The position numbers and the translations under genes are program-made. This document shows positions 50,796-57,403 of a DNA stretch of 64,000 nt, one piece after another. Origin of the DNA: G965279355 sp965279355. GTDB taxonomy: Bacteria > Pseudomonadota > Alphaproteobacteria > CACIAM-22H2. The DNA lies in contig OZ257155.1 of the NCBI GenBank assembly GCA_965279355.1, positions 2,108,001 to 2,172,000 of the forward strand, in the 5' to 3' direction. Position 1 is the first letter of the stretch. Every line of letters starts with the position of its first letter. Under the pieces are notes generated by a model. It was not told where the DNA came from, ran no database searches, and saw only the letters and a program-made list of their open reading frames with translations.

Positions 50796-53027
50796 CTATT
50801 TTTCAGTCGCCTGGAACACGCCGTCCCAATTGGCCTGCGGGGGTTGCTTAATAAGCACACCAAAACGCGCCTCATACAGCGCGCAGGGCCCGTCCATGCG
50901 CCCGGCCGCGGTCTGACGCACGCGTTCCACTGCCTCCGCGGCCGCGACCCAGTCGCGCTGCCGGTAGGCCGCCAGCATCTGCTGCTGCGCGAGGCCGGTC
51001 AGATGGAACCACGGCGCAACCGCCGCCGCCTCGTCGCCCAGCAGGGCGTGGATGCGCGCGGCCTGCCCCTTGCCGACGACACGGATGCTGTCGAGCTCCA
51101 GGCAGGCGAAGCCCTCGATCTGCTCCCGCGTCGTCTCACCGACGATGATAGGAACGCCATAGGTCTTGGACTGGCCTTCCAGACGCGAGGCGAGGTTCAC
51201 CGTATCGCCCAGCACCGAATAGTCGAACCGCTGATCGGACCCCATGTTGCCGACCGAGCACGAACCGGTGTTGAGGCCGATGCCGATGCTGACCTGTTTG
51301 AAGGGTCGGCCGTCCCGCTCGGCCTCCTCCCGCCATTCGCGATTGAGATCCTTGAGTCGCTCGATCATCGCCAGCGCGGCCCGCGCGGCATTCACCGCAT
51401 GATCGGAGTCGTCGACCGGCGCATTCCAGAACGCCATGATCGCGTCGCCGATATATTTGTCGATGGTGCCGCCGTGACTCATGATGATCTCGGTCATCGG
51501 CGTCAGGTAGCGATTGAGAAAGCGCGTCAGGCTTTCGGCATCGAGACTTTCGGAGATGCTGGTGAAGCCGCGAATATCGCAGAACAGGATCGTCATCTCG
51601 CGCACCTCGCCGCCGAGCTTGAGGCTCGCCGGATCGCGAGCCAGCCGCTCGACCATGACCGGCGACATGTAATGCGCGAAGGCGCTGCGGACCCGCCGTC
51701 GTTCCGCTTCGGTCCGCAGATAGAGCAGGAAGGACTGCGCGAGATAGAGCAGCAGGATCGCCAGCGACGGATAGATCGGATCGACCAGCAGGCCAAGCTT
51801 CAGGAAAGCGAGCCACGATCCCAGGCAGACAAGGGCGATGCCGCCGACCGCCACGATGGCGCACCAGCCGGCGCCCCAGCGCGGCAACAGCAGAACCAGC
51901 ACCAGCCCCAGGAGCAGCAGCGCCGTGATCTCGGCGCCGAACGTCCAGTCCGGCCGTTCGAGAAAGATGCCAAGGATCATCTGCTCGAGAATCTGGGCGT
52001 GAATCTCGACACCGGCGGCCACCGGGTTCAGCGGCGTCGCCCGCAGATCCTTGAGCGCCGCCGCACTCGTGCCGATCAGGACGATCTTGCCCTCGATGCG
52101 CTCGACATCGAAGCCGGGGCTGAGGATTTCCCAGGCCGGGATGAAACGCTGCGCGATCGGGCCGGTGTCGCGCAGCCACAGGCGGCCGCGATCGTCGGTC
52201 GGCACCACGAACTGTCCGATCTTCACCTCGGCGATGCCGGTGTGCTCGCCAAACGCCGTGGTGCCGCTGGCGCCGGACACTTTGAGAAGATAAGTACGCG
52301 CCCCCTGCGCGACCCGCAGCGCCTCCGCTGCCAGCGACGGATACACCTCGTCAGTGACGGATGTGCCGCCGCGCAGCCGCAGGAAAAGCGGCACCCTGCG
52401 GTTGATGCCATCGGCATCCGTCATGCTGTTGATGCTGCCGACACCGGTCGCGGCTGCTTCGAGTGCCGCCAGACTTGGCACCGCGCTCCGGAAGGACGGC
52501 AGCGAGGGTCGCGGATCGTCGCCGCCAACGGCAATCGACCCCTTGATCGCGGGCCGGCGCGGAGCGGCATCATCCCCTGTCATCTGGAACGCGGCCACCA
52601 CCGGCGCATCGGCGATGGCCGCGGCGAGCAGCGCGTCATGATCCGGCAGGCGATTGGCAAGTTCGGCCAGCGAAGGATCGTTGGCGAGCTTCGCCCAATC
52701 CGGCAGCAGCCGGGCCGGCGAGGTGCGGTCCGGCTCGGCAAACAATACGTCGAAGGCGATGGCGGCGGCCCCGGCATCGCCCAGCCGCTCGACCAGCGTC
52801 GCGACCTGCGTGCGCGGCCACGGCCACTGGCCCAGCCGCTTCAGGCTTTCGTCGTCGATATCGACGATCCGCACGTCGGCGTCTTCCCAGACGCGAGGCG
52901 CGAGACGCTGATATTCATCGAAGGCGGCAAGGCGCAGGCGTTCGATGGCGCCGGGATCGCCGTAGCGCAACCCGACCGCCAGCGTGAGGATCAGCAGCGG
53001 CAGAAGACTCGACAGCCAACGGGACAT
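50796..53027 (-). CDS. CHASE2-domain adenylate cyclase
   Basis: A 743-aa membrane protein. An N-terminal helix (residues 5-22) is followed by a large periplasmic CHASE2 sensor (about 25-340; VRIVDIDDESLKRLGQWPWPR, AIAFDVLFAEPDR, VLIGTSAAALKDLRATP). Three transmembrane helices come next (about 350-425). The class III cyclase domain has metal Asp in ILFCDIRGFTSI and YIGDAIMAFW. The Lys in DKYIGD and Asp in FDYSVLGDTVNLASRL select adenine, so the product should be cAMP, and catalytic Asn and Arg are present. ATG 53027 is used; a GTG 11 codons upstream is possible. It forms a run with the barrel and FecR genes. Confidence 0.93.
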   Translation of the reverse strand: MSRWLSSLLPLLILTLAVGLRYGDPGAIERLRLAAFDEYQRLAPRVWEDADVRIVDIDDESLKRLGQWPWPRTQVATLVERLGDAGAAAIAFDVLFAEPDRTSPARLLPDWAKLANDPSLAELANRLPDHDALLAAAIADAPVVAAFQMTGDDAAPRRPAIKGSIAVGGDDPRPSLPSFRSAVPSLAALEAAATGVGSINSMTDADGINRRVPLFLRLRGGTSVTDEVYPSLAAEALRVAQGARTYLLKVSGASGTTAFGEHTGIAEVKIGQFVVPTDDRGRLWLRDTGPIAQRFIPAWEILSPGFDVERIEGKIVLIGTSAAALKDLRATPLNPVAAGVEIHAQILEQMILGIFLERPDWTFGAEITALLLLGLVLVLLLPRWGAGWCAIVAVGGIALVCLGSWLAFLKLGLLVDPIYPSLAILLLYLAQSFLLYLRTEAERRRVRSAFAHYMSPVMVERLARDPASLKLGGEVREMTILFCDIRGFTSISESLDAESLTRFLNRYLTPMTEIIMSHGGTIDKYIGDAIMAFWNAPVDDSDHAVNAARAALAMIERLKDLNREWREEAERDGRPFKQVSIGIGLNTGSCSVGNMGSDQRFDYSVLGDTVNLASRLEGQSKTYGVPIIVGETTREQIEGFACLELDSIRVVGKGQAARIHALLGDEAAAVAPWFHLTGLAQQQMLAAYRQRDWVAAAEAVERVRQTAAGRMDGPCALYEARFGVLIKQPPQANWDGVFQATEK

Positions 53028-53083
53028 CACGCCCGACCTCACCAGAAAGCCGGGCACCACGCAATCGCCGCTGGCAATCCCGC

Positions 53084-53878
53084 CTAGCCGCCCGCCGCCA
53101 TCGCTGCACGCAGGATGTCACCGGTCTTCGCATCCGCCGGGAAGAACGCCTCGATCGCCAGTTCCGACAGCGTGATGTCGACCGGGGTTCCGAAGATGGT
53201 GGTCGTGCTGAAAAACGACAGGACGCCGTGCGGCGTTGTCAGCCGGAACGGCACCACCACCCCGGCATAATCGCCGGTTTCCACCGGCGCCTTTTGCGCC
53301 GGCGCGGGATAGGCCCGCAATTCGTCGAACAACCGGGTAAGACCGGCATCGGCGGTCGCGTCGATCTGCTGGCGCAGCCGCATCAGAAGATGGGCGCGCC
53401 ACTCTCCAAGATTGACGATGCGCGGCGCCAGACCATCGGGATGAAGGCTGAGACGCAACACATTGACCGGCGGCTGCAGGAGCTTGGCATCGATTCCCTC
53501 AAGAACCGGCGCAACGGCACGATTGGCCGCCACAAGCGTCCACTGGCGGTCCACCGCCAGAGCCGGATAGGGCTCATGCCCCGCCAGCACCAGATCGATC
53601 GCCTTGCGCGCTGCCGCCAGTGCGGGATCGTCGAGCTTGCGCTCGGCATAGACCGGTGCATAACCGGCGGCCACCAGCAGCGCGTTACGCTCGCGCAGCG
53701 GCACCTCCAGACGCTCGGCCAGATGCAGCACCATGTCGCGGCTGGGCTGCGAGCGACCGGTTTCAAGAAAGCTGAGATGCCGGGTCGAGATGTTGGCCTC
53801 GACGGCCAGGTCGAGCTGGCTTAGCCGCCGCCGCTGCCGCCATTCCCGCAAAAGATCGCCGACCGGTTGTGCGCCCAT
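53084..53878 (-). CDS. XRE-type regulator with MmyB-like C-terminal domain
   Basis: About 264 aa. The N-terminal HTH is LLREWRQRRRLSQLDLAVEANISTRHLSFLETGRSQPSR (about residues 9-47). It is followed by a C-terminal MmyB-like ligand-binding domain (YPALAVDRQWTLVAANRAV, VLRLSLHPDGLAPRIVNLGEW). This two-domain form is widespread in actinobacteria and proteobacteria, and the ligand may be a fatty acid. ATG 53878 begins at the conserved region; ATG 53914 would add 12 residues. It is divergent from a small membrane protein gene, with an ATTAC-N7-GTAAT palindrome between them. Confidence 0.9.
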   Translation of the reverse strand: MGAQPVGDLLREWRQRRRLSQLDLAVEANISTRHLSFLETGRSQPSRDMVLHLAERLEVPLRERNALLVAAGYAPVYAERKLDDPALAAARKAIDLVLAGHEPYPALAVDRQWTLVAANRAVAPVLEGIDAKLLQPPVNVLRLSLHPDGLAPRIVNLGEWRAHLLMRLRQQIDATADAGLTRLFDELRAYPAPAQKAPVETGDYAGVVVPFRLTTPHGVLSFFSTTTIFGTPVDITLSELAIEAFFPADAKTGDILRAAMAAGG

Positions 53879-53912
53879 GTCTGGACGATATCGCAACCGC
53901 GGCACCCGCTCC

Positions 53913-53929
53913 ATTACCTGCAACGTAAT
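53913..53929. promoter_or_regulatory. Candidate operator ATTAC-N7-GTAAT
   Basis: A perfect 5-bp inverted repeat with a 7-base centre lies between the divergent XRE/MmyB regulator and the membrane protein gene, 35 bases from the regulator's chosen start. Placement in a regulator's own divergent promoter is the usual site for autoregulation. If translation began at ATG 53914 the site would fall across the start codon. Confidence 0.4.
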
Positions 53930-53985
53930 CGACGGGGCACCGCCCCGGCGAAGATGATGCTCGCCATCAACCGATGGAGATTGTC

Positions 53986-54399
53986 ATGCGTATGGTCGAA
54001 GCCCTGCAGAACCGCCCCTCCACTCTTCTTCGCGACGCGCTGCTGGCGGACGCGATCGTCAGCGGGGGAACCGGCCTGCTGATGGCTGCCGCCGCCGAAC
54101 CGCTGGAACGGCTTCTGGCCGTTCCCTCTACCCTGCTCTTCTACGCCGGGCTCAGCCTGTTGCCGTTTGCGGCTCTCGTTGCGTGGCTGGGAACCCGCGA
54201 AGGGCCGAGCCGCCCGGCCATCTGGGCGGTCATCATCGTCAACGCGCTTTGGGTGATCGACAGCGTCCTGCTGCTGGCCAGCGGCTGGCTGGCGCCGACG
54301 CCGCTGGGCTACGCCTTCATCGCAATCCAAGCGGTTGTGGTCGCGCTCCTGGCCGAATTGCAGTATGTCGCGCTGCGGCTCGAAATTTCCGCCGCATGA
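53986..54399 (+). CDS. Four-helix membrane protein, 137 aa, unknown
   Basis: No family is named with confidence. Four hydrophobic segments can be seen: ALLADAIVSGGTGLLMAAAA, LLFYAGLSLLPFAALVAWL, AIWAVIIVNALWVIDSVLLLA and LGYAFIAIQAVVVALLAEL. The loops are short. ATG 53986 is preferred because GGAGA lies 5 bases before it; ATG 53974 is in frame too. It is divergent from the MmyB-type regulator and so is its likely target. Small four-helix proteins next to such regulators are frequent, but I cannot state a substrate. Confidence 0.8.
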   Translation: MRMVEALQNRPSTLLRDALLADAIVSGGTGLLMAAAAEPLERLLAVPSTLLFYAGLSLLPFAALVAWLGTREGPSRPAIWAVIIVNALWVIDSVLLLASGWLAPTPLGYAFIAIQAVVVALLAELQYVALRLEISAA

Positions 54400-54417
54400 G
54401 CGGAAAACGCAATCGCC

Positions 54418-54732
54418 CTAGCGCAGAAACGGGTTGGGTCGCCCGCGCTGGCGCGGCGGAAACGTCTCCGCGAGATACTCGAGCACCTTGATCCGGTCCG
54501 CGGGATCGAGTTCGGGCATGTTATGCCGCACCTCCATGTCGCGGATCGTCGCCTCCCAGCGATCGCGGCTCATGCCCTGCTGCCTGATGATCGCGAAGCC
54601 ATGACAGGCGGTGCAGGAATAGAAAGCCTCGTCGCGGCCGTTTCCTTGCGGAAAATCTTCGGGGCTTTCCTCCTGCGCGGCGAGAGGGGTCGCGGCCAGA
54701 ACGGCCGCGACCAGAATTGCGACCGCCCTCAC
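54418..54732 (-). CDS. c-type cytochrome subunit of sulfite dehydrogenase (SorB-like)
   Basis: A 104-aa protein with a signal peptide ending near LAAQ (residue 20). Heme attachment is C40-T-A-C43-H44. A later Met (in MPELDP or MEVRH) should be the sixth heme ligand. The size and coupling with the molybdenum subunit (ATGA overlap) match SorB, which carries electrons from SorA to the respiratory cytochrome c pool in the periplasm. Confidence 0.88.
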   Translation of the reverse strand: MRAVAILVAAVLAATPLAAQEESPEDFPQGNGRDEAFYSCTACHGFAIIRQQGMSRDRWEATIRDMEVRHNMPELDPADRIKVLEYLAETFPPRQRGRPNPFLR

Positions 54733-56057
54733 GCCTTCACAAGCACGGCGACCCGATGCAACGGGTTGCCGCCGTAGCCCTGCGGATTCCAGTTGCCGGC
54801 GACATGCGGCTGCATCTTTCCGTCGCTATCCGTCGCGCGCGACCAGATCTCATAATATCCGGCGCTCGGCAGCGTCGCCGTCGCGGTCCAGCGCTGCCAG
54901 GCAAACCTGTTGGCCTGCGCGCCGAGCTGCGCCGGCTGCCAGCTTGTGCCGTAGTCGACCGAGATATCGACGGCTCGCACCGTCCTGTCCCCGGCCCAGG
55001 CCGCGCCACGCAGATTGAGCCGCCGTGTCCCGTCCGGCAGCTCGGCGCCGTTGGCCGGATTGGTGACGATCGAGCGCACCGGCATCGATTCAAGGATCAA
55101 CGTGTCCTTCTCGTCGCCCTTGCCGCCGGGAATCATCGGCGTCTTCATGGTCCGATACGAAAAGCCGCCCATGCCGGAACCGTCATGCTCCTTGTCGCGG
55201 ATCCAGATCCGGGTGAGCCATTTCTGCGATGTCGAGCCCGCCCAGCCCGGCACAACAAGACGCGCCGGACCGCCATGAATGTGCGGAACGGGCTGTCCGT
55301 TCATGCGGAACGCGATCAGCGTGTGTTCGTCCATGGCTTTTGCAATCCGCACGCCGCGCGAGATGCTCGGCTGGTTCGGGTTGCCCGAGAGATGGGAATC
55401 GCCGCCGTAATGTCCGGTATAGACCGCGCCCGGCTTCAGCCCCGCCGCCTGCAGAACATCCCGCAGCCGCACACCCGTCCATTCCGCGCAACCGGCGGCG
55501 CCGTTGCCCCACTGGTTGCCGCGCGTCTCAGGCGAGAAGAACGACCGGCCGTTGCCGCCGCATTCGAGCTGCAGCCTGTAGGTTGCCAACGGAAAACGCT
55601 GCTGCAGTTCACCGACCGTGAGCTCCAGCGGCGTGTTCACCTCACCGTCGATTTTGACTTTCCACGCCCGTGGATCGGTCGGCACATCGGGCGGCAGACC
55701 GTTGTTGCGGACGAAATACTTGGCGTTGGGCGTGACATCATCGTCGAGCATGTGCTCGGGCGTTTCCGCGTTCAGCGGTCGCTCCTGGATGACCATGATC
55801 TCCGCCTTGCCGTCCATCTTGAGCGGCTTCGGCCCGCCCGCTGCAGCTTGGGCGAATGCGGCCGGGATGAAACCGGACGGGAAACGATCGGCAAAGGGAA
55901 TAGCGCCGCCGACCGCGACACCCATCGCCGTCAAGCCTGCACCCTGCAGAAATCCGCGGCGGCCAACACCGGTTCGCCTGCCGAAGACGATTGAATCCGC
56001 GCGTTCGGGATCGTCGCGATATAGCTCAAAGAAGCCGCGCTCACGCCTGGTCGCCAT
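54729..56057 (-). CDS. Sulfite dehydrogenase molybdenum subunit (SorA-like)
   Basis: A 442-aa enzyme that oxidises sulfite to sulfate in the periplasm. It has a twin-arginine signal (GRRGFLQGAG, Arg33-34). The molybdenum ligand Cys166 lies in LECGGNGRSFF. SorA/sulfite-oxidase blocks include GNQWGNGAAGCAEWTGVRLRDVL and the dimerisation domain after residue 310. A strong GGAGGAAACC SD precedes the ATG. It overlaps sorB by 4 bases. The 224-bp upstream gap holds a perfect CRP site that could serve this gene as well as the plus-strand transcript. MoaB for its cofactor is also in the window. Confidence 0.93.
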   Translation of the reverse strand: MATRRERGFFELYRDDPERADSIVFGRRTGVGRRGFLQGAGLTAMGVAVGGAIPFADRFPSGFIPAAFAQAAAGGPKPLKMDGKAEIMVIQERPLNAETPEHMLDDDVTPNAKYFVRNNGLPPDVPTDPRAWKVKIDGEVNTPLELTVGELQQRFPLATYRLQLECGGNGRSFFSPETRGNQWGNGAAGCAEWTGVRLRDVLQAAGLKPGAVYTGHYGGDSHLSGNPNQPSISRGVRIAKAMDEHTLIAFRMNGQPVPHIHGGPARLVVPGWAGSTSQKWLTRIWIRDKEHDGSGMGGFSYRTMKTPMIPGGKGDEKDTLILESMPVRSIVTNPANGAELPDGTRRLNLRGAAWAGDRTVRAVDISVDYGTSWQPAQLGAQANRFAWQRWTATATLPSAGYYEIWSRATDSDGKMQPHVAGNWNPQGYGGNPLHRVAVLVKA

Positions 56058-56175
56058 GGTTTCCTCCCTCGGTGAACATTATTTATTTCTTATATTCAGC
56101 ATCGCACACCGGGGCGCGAAGTCAACGCCCATGGGATTCGCAAAAGATTTCAACGAAAGCAGGACTACAAACGTG

Positions 56176-56191
56176 TGTGATGTCGATCACA
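56176..56191. promoter_or_regulatory. Perfect CRP consensus site TGTGA-N6-TCACA
   Basis: TGTGAT at 56176-56181 and ATCACA at 56186-56191 form a perfect 6+6 palindrome with a 4-base centre. This includes the full TGTGA-N6-TCACA of E. coli CRP. The centre is at 56183.5. A TSS at 56225 would give a class II position (-41.5) with TAGAGT at 56213-56218 exactly where the -10 element belongs. The site also lies 119 bases from the sorA ATG on the other strand. The window's own CRP-type protein has the matching recognition residues. Confidence 0.7.
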
Positions 56192-56224
56192 GTTTGTAAA
56201 GGACTCCTGCGGTAGAGTGATAAC

Positions 56225-56283
56225 GTTAGACGATTATCCCTCTCCCAAGACTCCTGGCCGGACTTCACCGTCCGGCCTTTTTT
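56225..56283 (+). ncRNA. Candidate CRP-dependent small RNA (about 60 nt)
   Basis: A plus-strand intrinsic terminator lies at 56256-56283 with no plus-strand gene for 1.8 kb upstream, and both flanking genes are on the minus strand. A -10-like TAGAGT (56213) and the CRP site place a TSS near 56225. The RNA would hold a pyrimidine-rich CCCTCTCCC (56238-56246) and ACTCCT (56250-56255), both complementary to Shine-Dalgarno sequences, and then the terminator stem. GATAACG (from 56219) can pair with CGATTATC (to 56238), so the true 5' end may be a few bases earlier. No ORF of note is inside. All of this is prediction. Confidence 0.5.
56256..56283 (+). terminator. Intrinsic terminator, plus strand
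   Basis: GGCCGGAC, loop TTCACC, GTCCGGCC, then six T. It is an 8-bp perfect GC-rich stem, the strongest terminator I found in the window. It acts only rightward: on the minus strand the stem is followed by AGGAGTC, not T. Its T-run overlaps the stop of the convergent TIGR02444 gene. Confidence 0.9.
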
Positions 56284-56761
56284 ATTGGCTGAACGCTGCG
56301 TTCCGCAGAACCGCCAGTGCTTCGCGGTCCGCATCCTGCGGCCGCAATTCCGCAATCCGGAAATAGAGCGCGACATTCGCATCGGCCAGTACCGGCGACG
56401 CCGCTGCCGTAGCGATGGATGGCGCAAGATCGAACAGCGCCTGCTGCTCCTGCTGCTCGCCCATGAGTTCGGCGGCCTTCACCCGGTTCCGGAACTCGTC
56501 GACATTGCGGTCCTTGAGGAATCGGCGAACCTCGCGCAGCGGACTGACGACGTTTGCGGTCCATTCTTTCGAATAGGCGACCGCCTTGCGCATGATCCCG
56601 GCGTCGAGACCAACGCCCTGTTTAGCCGTCCACAAACAGAACAGCAGCAGGTTCACATCGACACCGAGCCTGTCCTGCAGTCCCAGGCAGGCTGACGCCA
56701 CGCCGGGCCGCGCATAGATGTCGAGCGAGAACGTCCAGAACGGATTGGACGACGGCGCCAT
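56282..56761 (-). CDS. TIGR02444/DUF2390 family protein, 159 aa
   Basis: A helical protein with the family's opening NPFWTFSLDIYARPGVASACLGLQDRLGVDVNLLLFCLW (residues about 6-45). The rest is helical, with AYSKEWTANVVSPLREVRR in the middle and an acidic C-terminus. The family is uncharacterised. It is coupled to ubiX (the ubiX stop is 2 bases before this start). ATG 56761 is chosen over a TTG two codons upstream. The end of the gene coincides with the T-run of the plus-strand terminator. Confidence 0.9.
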   Translation of the reverse strand: MAPSSNPFWTFSLDIYARPGVASACLGLQDRLGVDVNLLLFCLWTAKQGVGLDAGIMRKAVAYSKEWTANVVSPLREVRRFLKDRNVDEFRNRVKAAELMGEQQEQQALFDLAPSIATAAASPVLADANVALYFRIAELRPQDADREALAVLRNAAFSQ

Positions 56762-56763
56762 CG

Positions 56764-57375
56764 TCAATCGGCTTTGCGCTTCTTGGCGGCGCGGCCGCTG
56801 CCGCCGGCTTCGCCCCAGCGCTTGACCATCGCATTCTCGATGCCGAACAGATCCAGCGCCCTTCCCACCGTATGGTTCACGATGTCGTCGACCGTTTTAG
56901 GCCGCGCATAGAAAGCGGGTACCGGCGGCATGATGATCGCGCCGTTCTCGGTGGCGTGAGTCATCGTCCGCAGATGCCCGGCATGCAGCGGCGTCTCGCG
57001 CAGGATCAGCACCAGGCGGCGACGCTCCTTCAGCACCACGTCGGCGGCGCGCGACAGGAGATTGGTCGTCGTGCCGTAGGCGATTTCCGACAGCGAGCGG
57101 ATCGAGCACGGCGCCACGACCATGCCCTCGGTCTTGAACGAGCCGGAGGAGATGGCGGCGCCGATATCTGCGACGGAGTACACAACATCGGCCAGCGCAT
57201 GGACCTGCTTCACCTTGAGGTCCATCTCATAAGCCAGCGTGATCTCCGCCGACCGGGTCATCACCAGATGCGTCTCGACGTCGATGCGCTTGAGCGCTTC
57301 GAGCAGCCGCACGCCGTAGACAATGCCGGAAGCGCCGGAGATTCCGACAATCAGACGTCGCGGCTTGCTGGCCAT
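56764..57375 (-). CDS. ubiX: Flavin prenyltransferase UbiX
   Basis: A 203-aa enzyme that prenylates FMN to give the cofactor of UbiD-type decarboxylases. It shows RLIVGISGASGIVYGVRLLEAL at about residues 7-28, VVAPCSIRSLSEIAYG, LKERRRLVLILRETPLHAGHLRTM and PPVPAFYARPKTVDDIVNHTVGR. The length is normal. A GGGAGGA SD precedes the ATG at 57375. No ubiD is adjacent. It follows the CoxL-type gene after 28 bases, so all three minus-strand genes here may form an operon. Confidence 0.95.
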   Translation of the reverse strand: MASKPRRLIVGISGASGIVYGVRLLEALKRIDVETHLVMTRSAEITLAYEMDLKVKQVHALADVVYSVADIGAAISSGSFKTEGMVVAPCSIRSLSEIAYGTTTNLLSRAADVVLKERRRLVLILRETPLHAGHLRTMTHATENGAIIMPPVPAFYARPKTVDDIVNHTVGRALDLFGIENAMVKRWGEAGGSGRAAKKRKAD

Positions 57376-57403
57376 ACTGTTCCTCCCTTTTACCCGGGCC
57401 GCT

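Noticed and set aside
50844..53087. A long plus-strand frame opposite the CHASE2 cyclase
   Set aside because: Same reason: complete cyclase and CHASE2 motifs are on the minus strand, and the antisense translation is Arg/His/Gln-rich noise.
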